Assembly: GCA_947625735.1 (NCBI GenBank)
Contig: CANQPL010000009.1
Location: forward strand, 20,076 to 84,075
Origin: an uncultured Clostridia bacterium
Lineage (GTDB): Bacteria; Bacillota; Clostridia; Oscillospirales; Ruminococcaceae
Direction: 5' to 3'
Length of the DNA: 64,000 bases
Position 1 is the first letter of the stretch; each line of letters starts with the position of its first letter. The position numbers and the translations under genes were made by a program. Positions 38,680-47,674 of this stretch are shown piece by piece. The notes under the pieces were generated by a model. It had not been told where the DNA came from. It worked only from the letters and a program-made list of their open reading frames with translations, and made no database searches.

Positions 38680-39003
38680 GTGCCTATGGCGGAAGCGGAT
38701 AGCGAGCTTATATCGGGTATTGTGTCAAGGGCAGCAGAGCTGTGCGATCCGTTCATGATCTTTCTTGTCTCGAAAAAAAACAATACAAAGGGAGAGCTTA
38801 CGGGTTTTAAGCTGTGCATAGTTATCCCTGACGGAATTGACCCGTCTCTTACAGAGAGAAAGCTGCTTCTCGGCATTGACTGCCCCGTACCCTGCGATTT
38901 TATCGTGTATAATCTGGAGGATTGGGACGAACACTGCGTTGACGACTGCTCCTTCGCCTACAGAGTTGAGAACGGCGGTGAAAAGCTGTATGTCAAGAGG
39001 TAG
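38680..39003 (+). CDS. Degenerate minimal nucleotidyltransferase (MNT)-like protein
   Basis: Size, context and partial fold pattern (IFLVSKKNN...GFKLCIVIPDG); overlaps downstream HEPN ORF. Confidence 0.55.
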   Translation: MPMAEADSELISGIVSRAAELCDPFMIFLVSKKNNTKGELTGFKLCIVIPDGIDPSLTERKLLLGIDCPVPCDFIVYNLEDWDEHCVDDCSFAYRVENGGEKLYVKR

Positions 39004-39466
39004 CAGAAAGACCGACAGCAAGCGGTATTACGACTGGATCTATCATGCGTGGCTTGACAGAATGGCGGCAGAACGGCTGAAAAACGAGCCTGTGCTTTTT
39101 TATACGGCGGCATTTCATTGTCAGCAGTGTATAGAAAAGGCTCTCAAAGGGTATCTGCTTTTCAAAAGCCGCAAGCTGCTTGACGGACATAACCTGACAT
39201 GGCTGTGCAAGCAGGCTGCCATGATGGACAGCGGCTTTATACAGTGGATCGACGAAAGCGCAGTTCTCAACAGGTATTACATCGAGACCAGGTATCCTGC
39301 CGATATACCGCTGGAGATCGACGCCCGGCAGATGGAGTCTCTGATGACAATGTGCGGGGATATGATGGACTTTATATGCTCCGTTACAAAGTTTGATTTT
39401 AAGAGCTACCATAAAAAGGGCAGGTCAAAGGGGCAGAGCGGTGCGGGAGGTGATATGTCTCAATGA
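38990..39466 (+). CDS. HEPN domain protein
   Basis: AAFHCQQCIEKALKGYLLFKSRKLLDGHNLTWLCKQA...RYYIETRYPADIP, typical HEPN (PF05168-like). Confidence 0.85.
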   Translation: MSRGSRKTDSKRYYDWIYHAWLDRMAAERLKNEPVLFYTAAFHCQQCIEKALKGYLLFKSRKLLDGHNLTWLCKQAAMMDSGFIQWIDESAVLNRYYIETRYPADIPLEIDARQMESLMTMCGDMMDFICSVTKFDFKSYHKKGRSKGQSGAGGDMSQ

Positions 39467-40293
39467 TAGATTTTCACACCCATGCATTCCCCGACAGCCT
39501 TGCAAAAAGGGCAGTCGCTTCTTTGCAGGAGGGTGTGCGCAGAGCTGATGAGGGCTTTGACGACACTGCCTTTGCGGACGGTACGGCGGCGGGACTTTGC
39601 GGACTTATGGAAAAAAGCGGGGTTGCTCTTTCGGTGCTGCTTCCTGTGGCGACAAGACCCGGACAGCCTGACAGTATCAACAGGTGGGCGGCGGAGCTTT
39701 CGGAGAAATACCCTCAGATCATTCCCTTCGGAGCGGTTTTTCCCGATGAAAACGCTTTTCGTGAGCTGGAGAACATTGCGGCAAGGGGCTTTAAGGGAAT
39801 AAAGCTCCACGGTGATTTTCAGGGGTTTTATGCAGACGAGCCGAGAATGACGGATATCTACCGCAGATGCGGAGAGCTTGGGCTTATTGTGGTACATCAT
39901 GCGGGCTTTGACTGTGTATCTCCTCATGATATCCATGTTACGCCCGAAAGAATGGCAAATGTGCTTGACAGGGTAAGCGGCGTTACATTTGTGCTTGCTC
40001 ATATGGGCGGTGTGCGCTGCGAGGACAGAGCCGCAGAGCTTCTTGACGGTGCGGAGGGGTTGTATGTGGATACATCCTATTCCGCAGGCAGGATCTCTCC
40101 TGAAAAGATGAGAATGTATATAGACTCATTCGGTGCTGACAGAGTACTTTTTGCATCGGACAGCCCGTGGAACGATCCGTCAGAGGTAGCTGCTCTTATC
40201 GGGGACACAGGGATAAGCGAGAGTGAAAAGGAACTTATTTTTCATTGCAATGCCGAAAGGCTTCTGGGAATTTCCCGAATGGTTACAAATTGA
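39463..40293 (+). CDS. Amidohydrolase (metal-dependent hydrolase) family protein
   Basis: MIDFHTHAFPD, GIKLHGDFQGF, VVHHAGFD, VLAHMGG, LFASDSPWNDP. Confidence 0.9.
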   Translation: MIDFHTHAFPDSLAKRAVASLQEGVRRADEGFDDTAFADGTAAGLCGLMEKSGVALSVLLPVATRPGQPDSINRWAAELSEKYPQIIPFGAVFPDENAFRELENIAARGFKGIKLHGDFQGFYADEPRMTDIYRRCGELGLIVVHHAGFDCVSPHDIHVTPERMANVLDRVSGVTFVLAHMGGVRCEDRAAELLDGAEGLYVDTSYSAGRISPEKMRMYIDSFGADRVLFASDSPWNDPSEVAALIGDTGISESEKELIFHCNAERLLGISRMVTN

Positions 40294-40542
40294 CATAAAA
40301 TGTTACAGAATACACAACCCTTTTCACAGGCTTTACACTTTTTTTAGGGCTTGTGTACAGCTAAAACAGTCTTATTTTGACTTTTTGTATAAAAACACAT
40401 AATAATTGGTTACAATTTGGTTAAATTAACATATTGCTAATTTTTAGTCAAAATGCTATAATAATATATATTCGGAATATCGGCTCAGAAAAGGTCGTTT
40501 TTTCGGAATGAAGTTATTGTATTTCGGAGGTGTCACAGCTTA

Positions 40543-41736
40543 ATGAAAACTTATATCTATACGGCTACCGACGTTCAGGGCAACACCGTCAAGAATCAGA
40601 AAATGAACGCCGAAGACGTAAACGACTTCCTCGAAAAGATCCACGAAAAAGGTCTTTTCTGCTCCAGCTACAGGGAAGCCAAAAGCGATGACGGAAAGAG
40701 CATGTACAAATTCTCCACAAAGGATATGTCCTATGACTGCCGTCAGATGTCAGCGATGCTTACCTCGGGTCTTACTCTGGTAAAGGCTCTGGAGATCATG
40801 CAGAGAGAGCAGACAAAAGAGGGTCCCAAGAAGATCTACCGTGAGCTTTACGAATCCGTGCAGAAGGGTACTTCCTTTTCCGATGCGGTCAAGGCGCAGG
40901 ACGGTGCATTCCCCAACTTCTTCATCTCCATGATCGAGGCTGGCGAGACGTCGGGTAACCTTGACGTTGTAATGCAGAAGCTCGAGAAACAGTTCGATAA
41001 CGATGCAAAGCTCAACGGCAAGATCAAAAGCTCGCTCACGTATCCTATTATACTGGGTATCCTCTGCGTTGCTATCGTAATTGGTATGTTCACATTCATC
41101 ATGCCTACATTCAAGGATCTGCTGTCAGAGGAGGACATGAAGGGTCTGACAGGTGCGCTTTTTGCATTTTCCGACTTCATCAAGGCTTACTGGTACATAC
41201 TCGTAGCGGTTGTTCTGTTGGTAGTTTTTGCCATTAGATATGCTCTTAAAGTCCCCGACATCAGATACAAGTTTGACCAGCTTATTACGAAAATGAAGCC
41301 TGTAGGTCCTCTGGTAGTAAAGATCTACACTGCACGCTTCGGTTCTACTCTTGCATCTCTTTATTCATCAGGTATTCCTATGGTTGAATGCCTTGCAAAA
41401 TCCTCCAATATCCTTAACAACAGCTACGTTTCCAAGAAGTTCGAGACGGTCATAGACGAGGTAAAGCAGGGCGAATCCCTGTCGGTGGCTATTCAGAGAA
41501 CAGGCATATTTGAGTCAATGTTCACTTCTATCATCTACGTAGGTGAAGAGGCGGGCGCACTTGATACCATTCTTACAAAATCCGCAGCTTTCTATCAGGA
41601 GGAAGCGGACGAAGCCGTAACAAGACTGGTAGGACTTATCGAGCCTGTCATGATCATCTTCATGGGTGTCTGCGTAGGTCTGGTTATCGCAGGTATCCTC
41701 CCCGCAATCTACAACTCCATGGGCAACATCGCATAA
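40543..41736 (+). CDS. pilC: Type IV pilus/T2SS inner-membrane platform protein PilC/GspF
   Basis: MSAMLTSGLTLVKALEIM, SMIEAGETSGNLD, TSIIYVGEEAGALD. Confidence 0.95.
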   Translation: MKTYIYTATDVQGNTVKNQKMNAEDVNDFLEKIHEKGLFCSSYREAKSDDGKSMYKFSTKDMSYDCRQMSAMLTSGLTLVKALEIMQREQTKEGPKKIYRELYESVQKGTSFSDAVKAQDGAFPNFFISMIEAGETSGNLDVVMQKLEKQFDNDAKLNGKIKSSLTYPIILGILCVAIVIGMFTFIMPTFKDLLSEEDMKGLTGALFAFSDFIKAYWYILVAVVLLVVFAIRYALKVPDIRYKFDQLITKMKPVGPLVVKIYTARFGSTLASLYSSGIPMVECLAKSSNILNNSYVSKKFETVIDEVKQGESLSVAIQRTGIFESMFTSIIYVGEEAGALDTILTKSAAFYQEEADEAVTRLVGLIEPVMIIFMGVCVGLVIAGILPAIYNSMGNIA

Positions 41737-41825
41737 ATTCCGAAAGGACACTATCGGCTGTACGGGAGGCAGCTCCCGTACATGACGAAAAAATAAATTA
41801 AAAAATAATTTGTGAGGTGACGAGA

Positions 41826-43391
41826 ATGCTTTCATTTGATATTACTGACAGACACGTCCGCATTGTACGCGGTACTGAATCAGGCGGCAGGATAAGGATC
41901 TCATCTGCGTCCTCCATCGACGTTCAGGAGGGTCTGATCGTAAATGGTCATATAAAAGATATTCCGAAAATGGCAACCATCATCAACGACGAGCTTAAGC
42001 AGAGACGTATGGACGATAAAGAGGCAGTTGTTACACTGTCGTCAAACCTTGTTATTTTCAGAGAGCTGCGTATCCCCAAGGCAAAGAGCAGTGCAGAGCT
42101 GCTCACAATGGTAACCAATCAGATGCAGCATACTATGGGTATTGCAGAGGAGTACTCAATTTCCTACTCTATCGCAGGTGAGGTAGAGGAGGAGGGCGTA
42201 CAGGCACTGAAGATTCTGGCTACTGCCTGCCCCTTTGAAGTGGTTGACTGCTTCAGAAAGGTATTCTCCATGCTTTCTATCTCCCTGAAATCCGTATCGG
42301 TATCCTGTAACGCTATAACGAGAATTATCCTCAGCGATAAGAAGATAGCGAACAAGATGCCAATGCTGGTAGTTCAGGTAGACCCCAACTTCGTAAGCCT
42401 TAACCTTTACGAGGACAATCAGCTTTCCTTCTCAAGATTTGCATCTATTGACCCTATCGACTATGATAATTCAGAGGACTATGTTTACGAGGCGGTAAAC
42501 GAGAATATTTACCGTATGCTCCAGTTCCATAAGTCCAGAAATCCCGAAAATCCCATTCAGAATGTTATTTTCTACGGTGATACGGGCGAATACATACGTC
42601 TTACCAACTATCTGGAGGGCATGGATATCTCCACAAGCCTTTTAGGTGTTCCGGGAAATATTTCGGGTTATGAGAATATCGAGTTCCAGGCTTATGCAAA
42701 TGCTATAGGTGCAATGTATCGAAGCGACAGAAAAACAGACCGTATAAATCTCCTTGAAACCGATTCCTCCGCAGGTAAAACCGAGGCAGGCTCCAGCTTC
42801 TTTATTCAGGTAGCAATTGCGGCAGGTCTTTCCGCAGCAGTTGTGGCAGCCGTTTACTTCGGCTTTAATAACCACATCAACAGCAATGATAAGGAAATTG
42901 CCGAGATAGATGAGTGGATGAATGCTCCCGAGCAGGTGCAGCTCAGTGAAGAAGTAGATGCGACCGAGGTAAAGATCGGCAAGGTTGAGCTTTATAAAAC
43001 CGATCTGGATAATGCCGCATACAACTTTGACACCAAGCCTGATTTTACAAAAGAGTTAGTTGAAACTCTGACTGCAACTCTTCAGGAAAATGACTGCGAC
43101 TGGAGAACGCTTACCATTGAATCCGGTCACGTTATGCTGGAATGCTTCACCGAAGAAAATACGAATCCAAACCTTGCAGTAGCAGCAATCTATGATCTTG
43201 ACAGATTTGATAATATTCTTTATACGGGCTTTCAGATTGAGGAAGCCGGCGTAGAAAATGAGATCACCGGCGCTGAATCCACTGTAGGCGGATATACATT
43301 TAATGTAGAATTCGAGCTTCGTCCGAATGAAGTAGAATGGGCAGAGGAAGAAGCACCGGAAGAAACTCCCGATGAAGCTGTAGAGGAATGA
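41826..43391 (+). CDS. PilM-PilN-like fusion (actin-like PilM domain followed by TM and PilN-like segment)
   Basis: PilM-type N-terminus (MLSFDITDRHVRIVRG) and FYGDTGEY; TM FFIQVAIAAGLSAAVVAAVYFGF at ~residue 325 then PilN-like tail; sits between pilC and pilO-like genes. Confidence 0.8.
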   Translation: MLSFDITDRHVRIVRGTESGGRIRISSASSIDVQEGLIVNGHIKDIPKMATIINDELKQRRMDDKEAVVTLSSNLVIFRELRIPKAKSSAELLTMVTNQMQHTMGIAEEYSISYSIAGEVEEEGVQALKILATACPFEVVDCFRKVFSMLSISLKSVSVSCNAITRIILSDKKIANKMPMLVVQVDPNFVSLNLYEDNQLSFSRFASIDPIDYDNSEDYVYEAVNENIYRMLQFHKSRNPENPIQNVIFYGDTGEYIRLTNYLEGMDISTSLLGVPGNISGYENIEFQAYANAIGAMYRSDRKTDRINLLETDSSAGKTEAGSSFFIQVAIAAGLSAAVVAAVYFGFNNHINSNDKEIAEIDEWMNAPEQVQLSEEVDATEVKIGKVELYKTDLDNAAYNFDTKPDFTKELVETLTATLQENDCDWRTLTIESGHVMLECFTEENTNPNLAVAAIYDLDRFDNILYTGFQIEEAGVENEITGAESTVGGYTFNVEFELRPNEVEWAEEEAPEETPDEAVEE

Positions 43392-43405
43392 GGTGAATCT
43401 GAATT

Positions 43406-44134
43406 ATGAATATGAAACTTTCACACAGAGACAAGATAATCTTTCTTGTTGTTACGGTTGTTGTTGTTATCGGACTTGGAATATGGTTTTTGCTAAAGCC
43501 GAGATACGAGGATATGAAAGCATCTGATGATCGTTTAGTTGCAAAGCAGGCTGAGAGAGATGAGCTTCAGGCGAAGATAGATACGCTTCCGGACCTGAAA
43601 AAGACTCTTGAAAACAAGGTAGACGAAGTTGTCGAGCGTCAGGAGGACTTTATCAGTGAGCGTGAGATACCCGAGACATATCAGATAAACACTTATCTTA
43701 TGGATCTTCTTGCACCGTCAGAGATTGAAATCACAGGCATGGATCATAACGTTCTTGAGGGTACAGAGCTTGAGGAATATACCTACAACAGACGTGCGCT
43801 GGGGTATGACATGAAGATGAACGGGGATATCGCAAATCAGCTCCCCGAAGATGTCTACAATGCATATAACAACAGCTACCCTGCACCTAATCCGTCGGTT
43901 ATCACGGCTGCAACAGTAGTTACGATAAGTTACAGAAGTGACCCTGAATGTGAGCAGCTTTTTGATGCAATTCAGCTTATCGCAGATTGTGACAAAAACA
44001 TTTACATGGAAACCTGCTCGGCAGACCTTACAGTCGAAGCATCAGATGAAGGTGTGGAGCCGTACGCAGAAGGCGAAATGGTTGTAACATTCTATGAGAT
44101 CTATCCTATGGATCCCGCAGACGTTGACAAGTAA
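43406..44134 (+). CDS. PilO-like type IV pilus assembly protein
   Basis: N-terminal TM, coiled-coil with LPDLKKTLENKV; position after pilM/N. Confidence 0.75.
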   Translation: MNMKLSHRDKIIFLVVTVVVVIGLGIWFLLKPRYEDMKASDDRLVAKQAERDELQAKIDTLPDLKKTLENKVDEVVERQEDFISEREIPETYQINTYLMDLLAPSEIEITGMDHNVLEGTELEEYTYNRRALGYDMKMNGDIANQLPEDVYNAYNNSYPAPNPSVITAATVVTISYRSDPECEQLFDAIQLIADCDKNIYMETCSADLTVEASDEGVEPYAEGEMVVTFYEIYPMDPADVDK

Positions 44135-44158
44135 TAAACACGTAAATATACAGGACTT

Positions 44159-44189
44159 ACCCGAAAAAATGCATTTTGTTTTTTCGGGT
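44159..44189 (+). terminator. Hairpin between pilO-like and pilX-like genes
   Basis: ACCCGAAAAAA-tgcattttg-TTTTTTCGGGT. Confidence 0.55.
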
Positions 44190-44240
44190 GGGCTTGTTTA
44201 AGCGAAAACTACAACTGAAATTTTACGAAAGGGTGGTAGT

Positions 44241-47200
44241 ATGACAAAGACAGATCGTAAGCCGCGCACTGCAAAAGGCGCCGTGCTTATCATGGTGCTT
44301 ACGGTTATGTTTGTCCTGATTTTCCTATTGGCGGGTACTGTTGCAGTAGTTTACTCTACCAACAATCGTGTACTACAGAAATTCGAGCAAAGCCAAGCAT
44401 ACTATACAGCGCGCTCGGTCATGGATACGTACATTGACACGCTTCTTCACGACAATAACAACGACTCCAGTGTTCCGTATTACTACATTGACGGCACAAC
44501 CTTATCCCACGTTCCCGCAAAGCAGGGTCGTGCGCTGGAGCTTGATCTTTATGATCTTGCCTGCGACCTTAATGCGGCAATACCCGGTGTACAGGCAGAG
44601 ATGCCAACTGCTTCAAGTATTACCGATGTTCCCGATTGGGTAGCCGAGTACATAATCTATCTGGCAACAGACGGAATGAGCATAGACGATTATATTGATG
44701 CAAATTCCATTACCGTACCCGCCACTCAGACCAAGGAAGCAGTAGCGCTTGTATATTTAAAGAATCATGTGTCGGGAACGGAATTTCAAAGTATAATTGA
44801 TCTTGCTGAGGACGACATCAACCCCAGTGATGATGCAGGTGTTAAATCATGGGATACTCCCACTACCTACACCGATCCTACACCTTACAGCAGCTTTGGC
44901 AATTTCTACGAGCAGTTCGAGGTAACAAATACCGATACGGTTGTTTACAACGTGCCAAAGGGAACAATGGCAAATTACGGTGAACAGGCGTCCGGCGACA
45001 GCTTCGGTACAGTTGTGTCAGATATAAACAACTTAAATACCGAGGACGCAAAAATTACCGTCAAGGTTCTTGAAAGAAAGTATCATATGGGTGAATACTC
45101 CGATAAGTACAACTTCAAGGCAAGATTTGACGGCGGTATCAGAGAAAAGGACTATATCAAGATCCAGATAAACTGCGAGATCAACTGGAACGGCGTTCCT
45201 ACAACGACCTCCGCAATTTACATGACCATTGAGCAGTCCAAGCCACCCTCCAGTAAGGCGATCACGTCCCTGAGTGACATCGCATCGGGAACATCTATCG
45301 CCGCATATGGCGGTGCCTCTTCATTGTTTAAGGGTACACTGAACTGGACAAATAACTCGGGTACATCTGAGGATATCTTCCTTCAGGGCAATTATAATTC
45401 AGGTTCTACAGACCCCATGGTTATACTCAATGAGAAAAACATATTTTTTGTACGCGGTTCAATGATGATAAATGACAATGTTTTTACTGATACCCATGTT
45501 GACAAAGGAGCTACCTATTATCTTGGTACTCTGCTCATGAAAAAGGGTCTTGGTTCAGCAGGACATGAAGTAAATGTTGTTACAAAAAAGCTGTTTGTCA
45601 ATGACTACAGCGATAATCCTATTCAAGGCAGAGTTTACTGCGAGGATTTCTGTATAAAATCTCCCAACGGAAACGGCAAGAATGTTGTAAAGGGCGATGT
45701 TTACTGCAATTACCTTGTACTTCCCAAGGACTATGTTGATACTTATTTTGATGAGGCAAACGGTAAGGTAACATTCTATGTAAACGTGAAGGATGACGGA
45801 AATAACGCCGCAGCGTCCACACAGATCATCACTGATGGTACCAAGCTTGATAATTTTGTTGTTGACGGCGTAAATCCCGGCAAAATATATGTTGCCAAGG
45901 GTATTAAGATTGTCGACGGCTATACAGATGTTATGGCTCCCGGCGCAAATTCGTGGGATCCTCCTGTAGATAAGCAGGGCAACTATGTCTTTGAGAGCGA
46001 CCATGACGGTGAGCTGAATATCGGCGGTTCAATGAAAAAGAATCCCGGAGATGCAGCATCTTATACGGTAGATATTGATTTCACCAATATGACAAAATAT
46101 GCTTCTCTTTCAAGTGAGCTAAAGCTCGACTATGAAGCTCAGGATATTGACGGAAACGGTAAATACGAAGCGTCTGAGCAGGATTTTTCCTATGATGCAA
46201 GCTCAGGTAAAAAGGTTCTGGGTCTTCCTGTACCTCTTATCGGTTCGGGTCAGTCATCTCTTACACTGGATACGCCCAAAAGCCTTTACTCCTCATATTT
46301 TGTACAAAGCGCAATAGGTACTGTATATCCGGGCAAACCCTTTGATATTTATGGTGACTTCAACGCTCAGAAAACAGATGCAGATGAGACCAATTATGAC
46401 CCGAGTAAGCTGCAAACTGAATTTGGAGATTTCTCTAATTCAAATGCTAATTTCCGTACATTTGTTGATGAGCATATAGACCAGCCAAGCAGCAGAAATA
46501 CAAACGTAAACCGTACTGCTCTTAATTATTCAGAACCGAAAGACATTTCTACGGCAGGAAGTGAGGTTCAGGCTGCATTAAGTCATATCAGCGGCAGTAT
46601 TGCGGGATATTATGATTCCGACTTCCTCATTCCCTCCAGCAATGACCTTTCCCTTATCGGCAAGGACGGAAACTGGTTCAACAGCTATAGAGATAAGGTA
46701 TATATTATTGACGCAACAGGTGGCTCTATAGATGTTCAGATGAGTAAGGGTACAGGCGGTGACTTCGGCGGAACATTTGTTGTAGTAGGCAATGGAGAAG
46801 TTAATTTCCTATTCCCCGATTCCGCAAATGATTATTCACTCGGAAACGAAAAGAAAATGCAGATCTATGACTATGATTTAGGCAATGCACCTTCTGACCT
46901 GTATCTTGGTTCAAACAGTCCCTCACCTACACCCGCGCCCAATATCTATTATATATGCAGCAATGGTTGTAAAAAGGTTGGGTTCGGACAGAATAACAGC
47001 GGTCAGGCATTCCAAGGCTATGTTTATGCGCCCTATACTACATTTGCACTTCTGGGCGGCAACAATGGTTTCAGCACAAAAATTCATGTAGACAGCAAGG
47101 ACACAGGTTCTCACAATATTTCTGTTATTGGTTCTGTATTCTGTAAGAACTGGGACAGTGCGCAGACCGTCGGCGTAGCATTTATTGATCCCGGCAACAC

Positions 47201-47264
47201 CTCCACAAATCCCGGTGAGCGTCTCTTCGGTTGGACGGACGTTCTTTACACGAGAGGAGCGTAA
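44241..47264 (+). CDS. Large PilX-like pilus-associated protein (1007 aa)
   Basis: PilX_N-like N-terminus (KGAVLIMVLTVMFVLIFLLAGTVAVVYSTNNRVLQKFEQSQAYYTARSVMDTY) plus long beta-rich extracellular region. Confidence 0.75.
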   Translation: MTKTDRKPRTAKGAVLIMVLTVMFVLIFLLAGTVAVVYSTNNRVLQKFEQSQAYYTARSVMDTYIDTLLHDNNNDSSVPYYYIDGTTLSHVPAKQGRALELDLYDLACDLNAAIPGVQAEMPTASSITDVPDWVAEYIIYLATDGMSIDDYIDANSITVPATQTKEAVALVYLKNHVSGTEFQSIIDLAEDDINPSDDAGVKSWDTPTTYTDPTPYSSFGNFYEQFEVTNTDTVVYNVPKGTMANYGEQASGDSFGTVVSDINNLNTEDAKITVKVLERKYHMGEYSDKYNFKARFDGGIREKDYIKIQINCEINWNGVPTTTSAIYMTIEQSKPPSSKAITSLSDIASGTSIAAYGGASSLFKGTLNWTNNSGTSEDIFLQGNYNSGSTDPMVILNEKNIFFVRGSMMINDNVFTDTHVDKGATYYLGTLLMKKGLGSAGHEVNVVTKKLFVNDYSDNPIQGRVYCEDFCIKSPNGNGKNVVKGDVYCNYLVLPKDYVDTYFDEANGKVTFYVNVKDDGNNAAASTQIITDGTKLDNFVVDGVNPGKIYVAKGIKIVDGYTDVMAPGANSWDPPVDKQGNYVFESDHDGELNIGGSMKKNPGDAASYTVDIDFTNMTKYASLSSELKLDYEAQDIDGNGKYEASEQDFSYDASSGKKVLGLPVPLIGSGQSSLTLDTPKSLYSSYFVQSAIGTVYPGKPFDIYGDFNAQKTDADETNYDPSKLQTEFGDFSNSNANFRTFVDEHIDQPSSRNTNVNRTALNYSEPKDISTAGSEVQAALSHISGSIAGYYDSDFLIPSSNDLSLIGKDGNWFNSYRDKVYIIDATGGSIDVQMSKGTGGDFGGTFVVVGNGEVNFLFPDSANDYSLGNEKKMQIYDYDLGNAPSDLYLGSNSPSPTPAPNIYYICSNGCKKVGFGQNNSGQAFQGYVYAPYTTFALLGGNNGFSTKIHVDSKDTGSHNISVIGSVFCKNWDSAQTVGVAFIDPGNTSTNPGERLFGWTDVLYTRGA

Positions 47265-47267
47265 CAC

Positions 47268-47657
47268 ATGAAAAAGATGAAAGGATTCACACTTATTGAG
47301 TGTATCGTAGCAATTGCAGTTCTCGGTGTATCCTCGGTGCTGCTTTGTCAGGGCTTTGCACAGCTTATGAAGGTCACCAATGAGAATAACACCATGTCAA
47401 TGAGCATTGCCGAGCAGATGAGCGATGCCGAGTCACAGCGTGACGGCAGTGCAACGATGCTTTCAACACCTGTAAACTCGGACACCTATAATTCTTCCGA
47501 GGGAAGAACATTCAAAATGGAAAAAGAGGGTTCTTCCACTGTGTACACTACAAACGTAGAGGTGTACTGCGTAAACCCCTATGAAACAAAGGGTACACAG
47601 AATGCCTCGTCCACAAAAGATGGAACGGATATCCGTTACATCTACTTCCACCGTTAA
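47268..47657 (+). CDS. Prepilin (PilV-like)
   Basis: KKMKGFTLIECIVAIAVLGVSSVLL prepilin N-methylation motif. Confidence 0.85.
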   Translation: MKKMKGFTLIECIVAIAVLGVSSVLLCQGFAQLMKVTNENNTMSMSIAEQMSDAESQRDGSATMLSTPVNSDTYNSSEGRTFKMEKEGSSTVYTTNVEVYCVNPYETKGTQNASSTKDGTDIRYIYFHR

Positions 47658-47674
47658 ACGAGAGGAGGACATAC

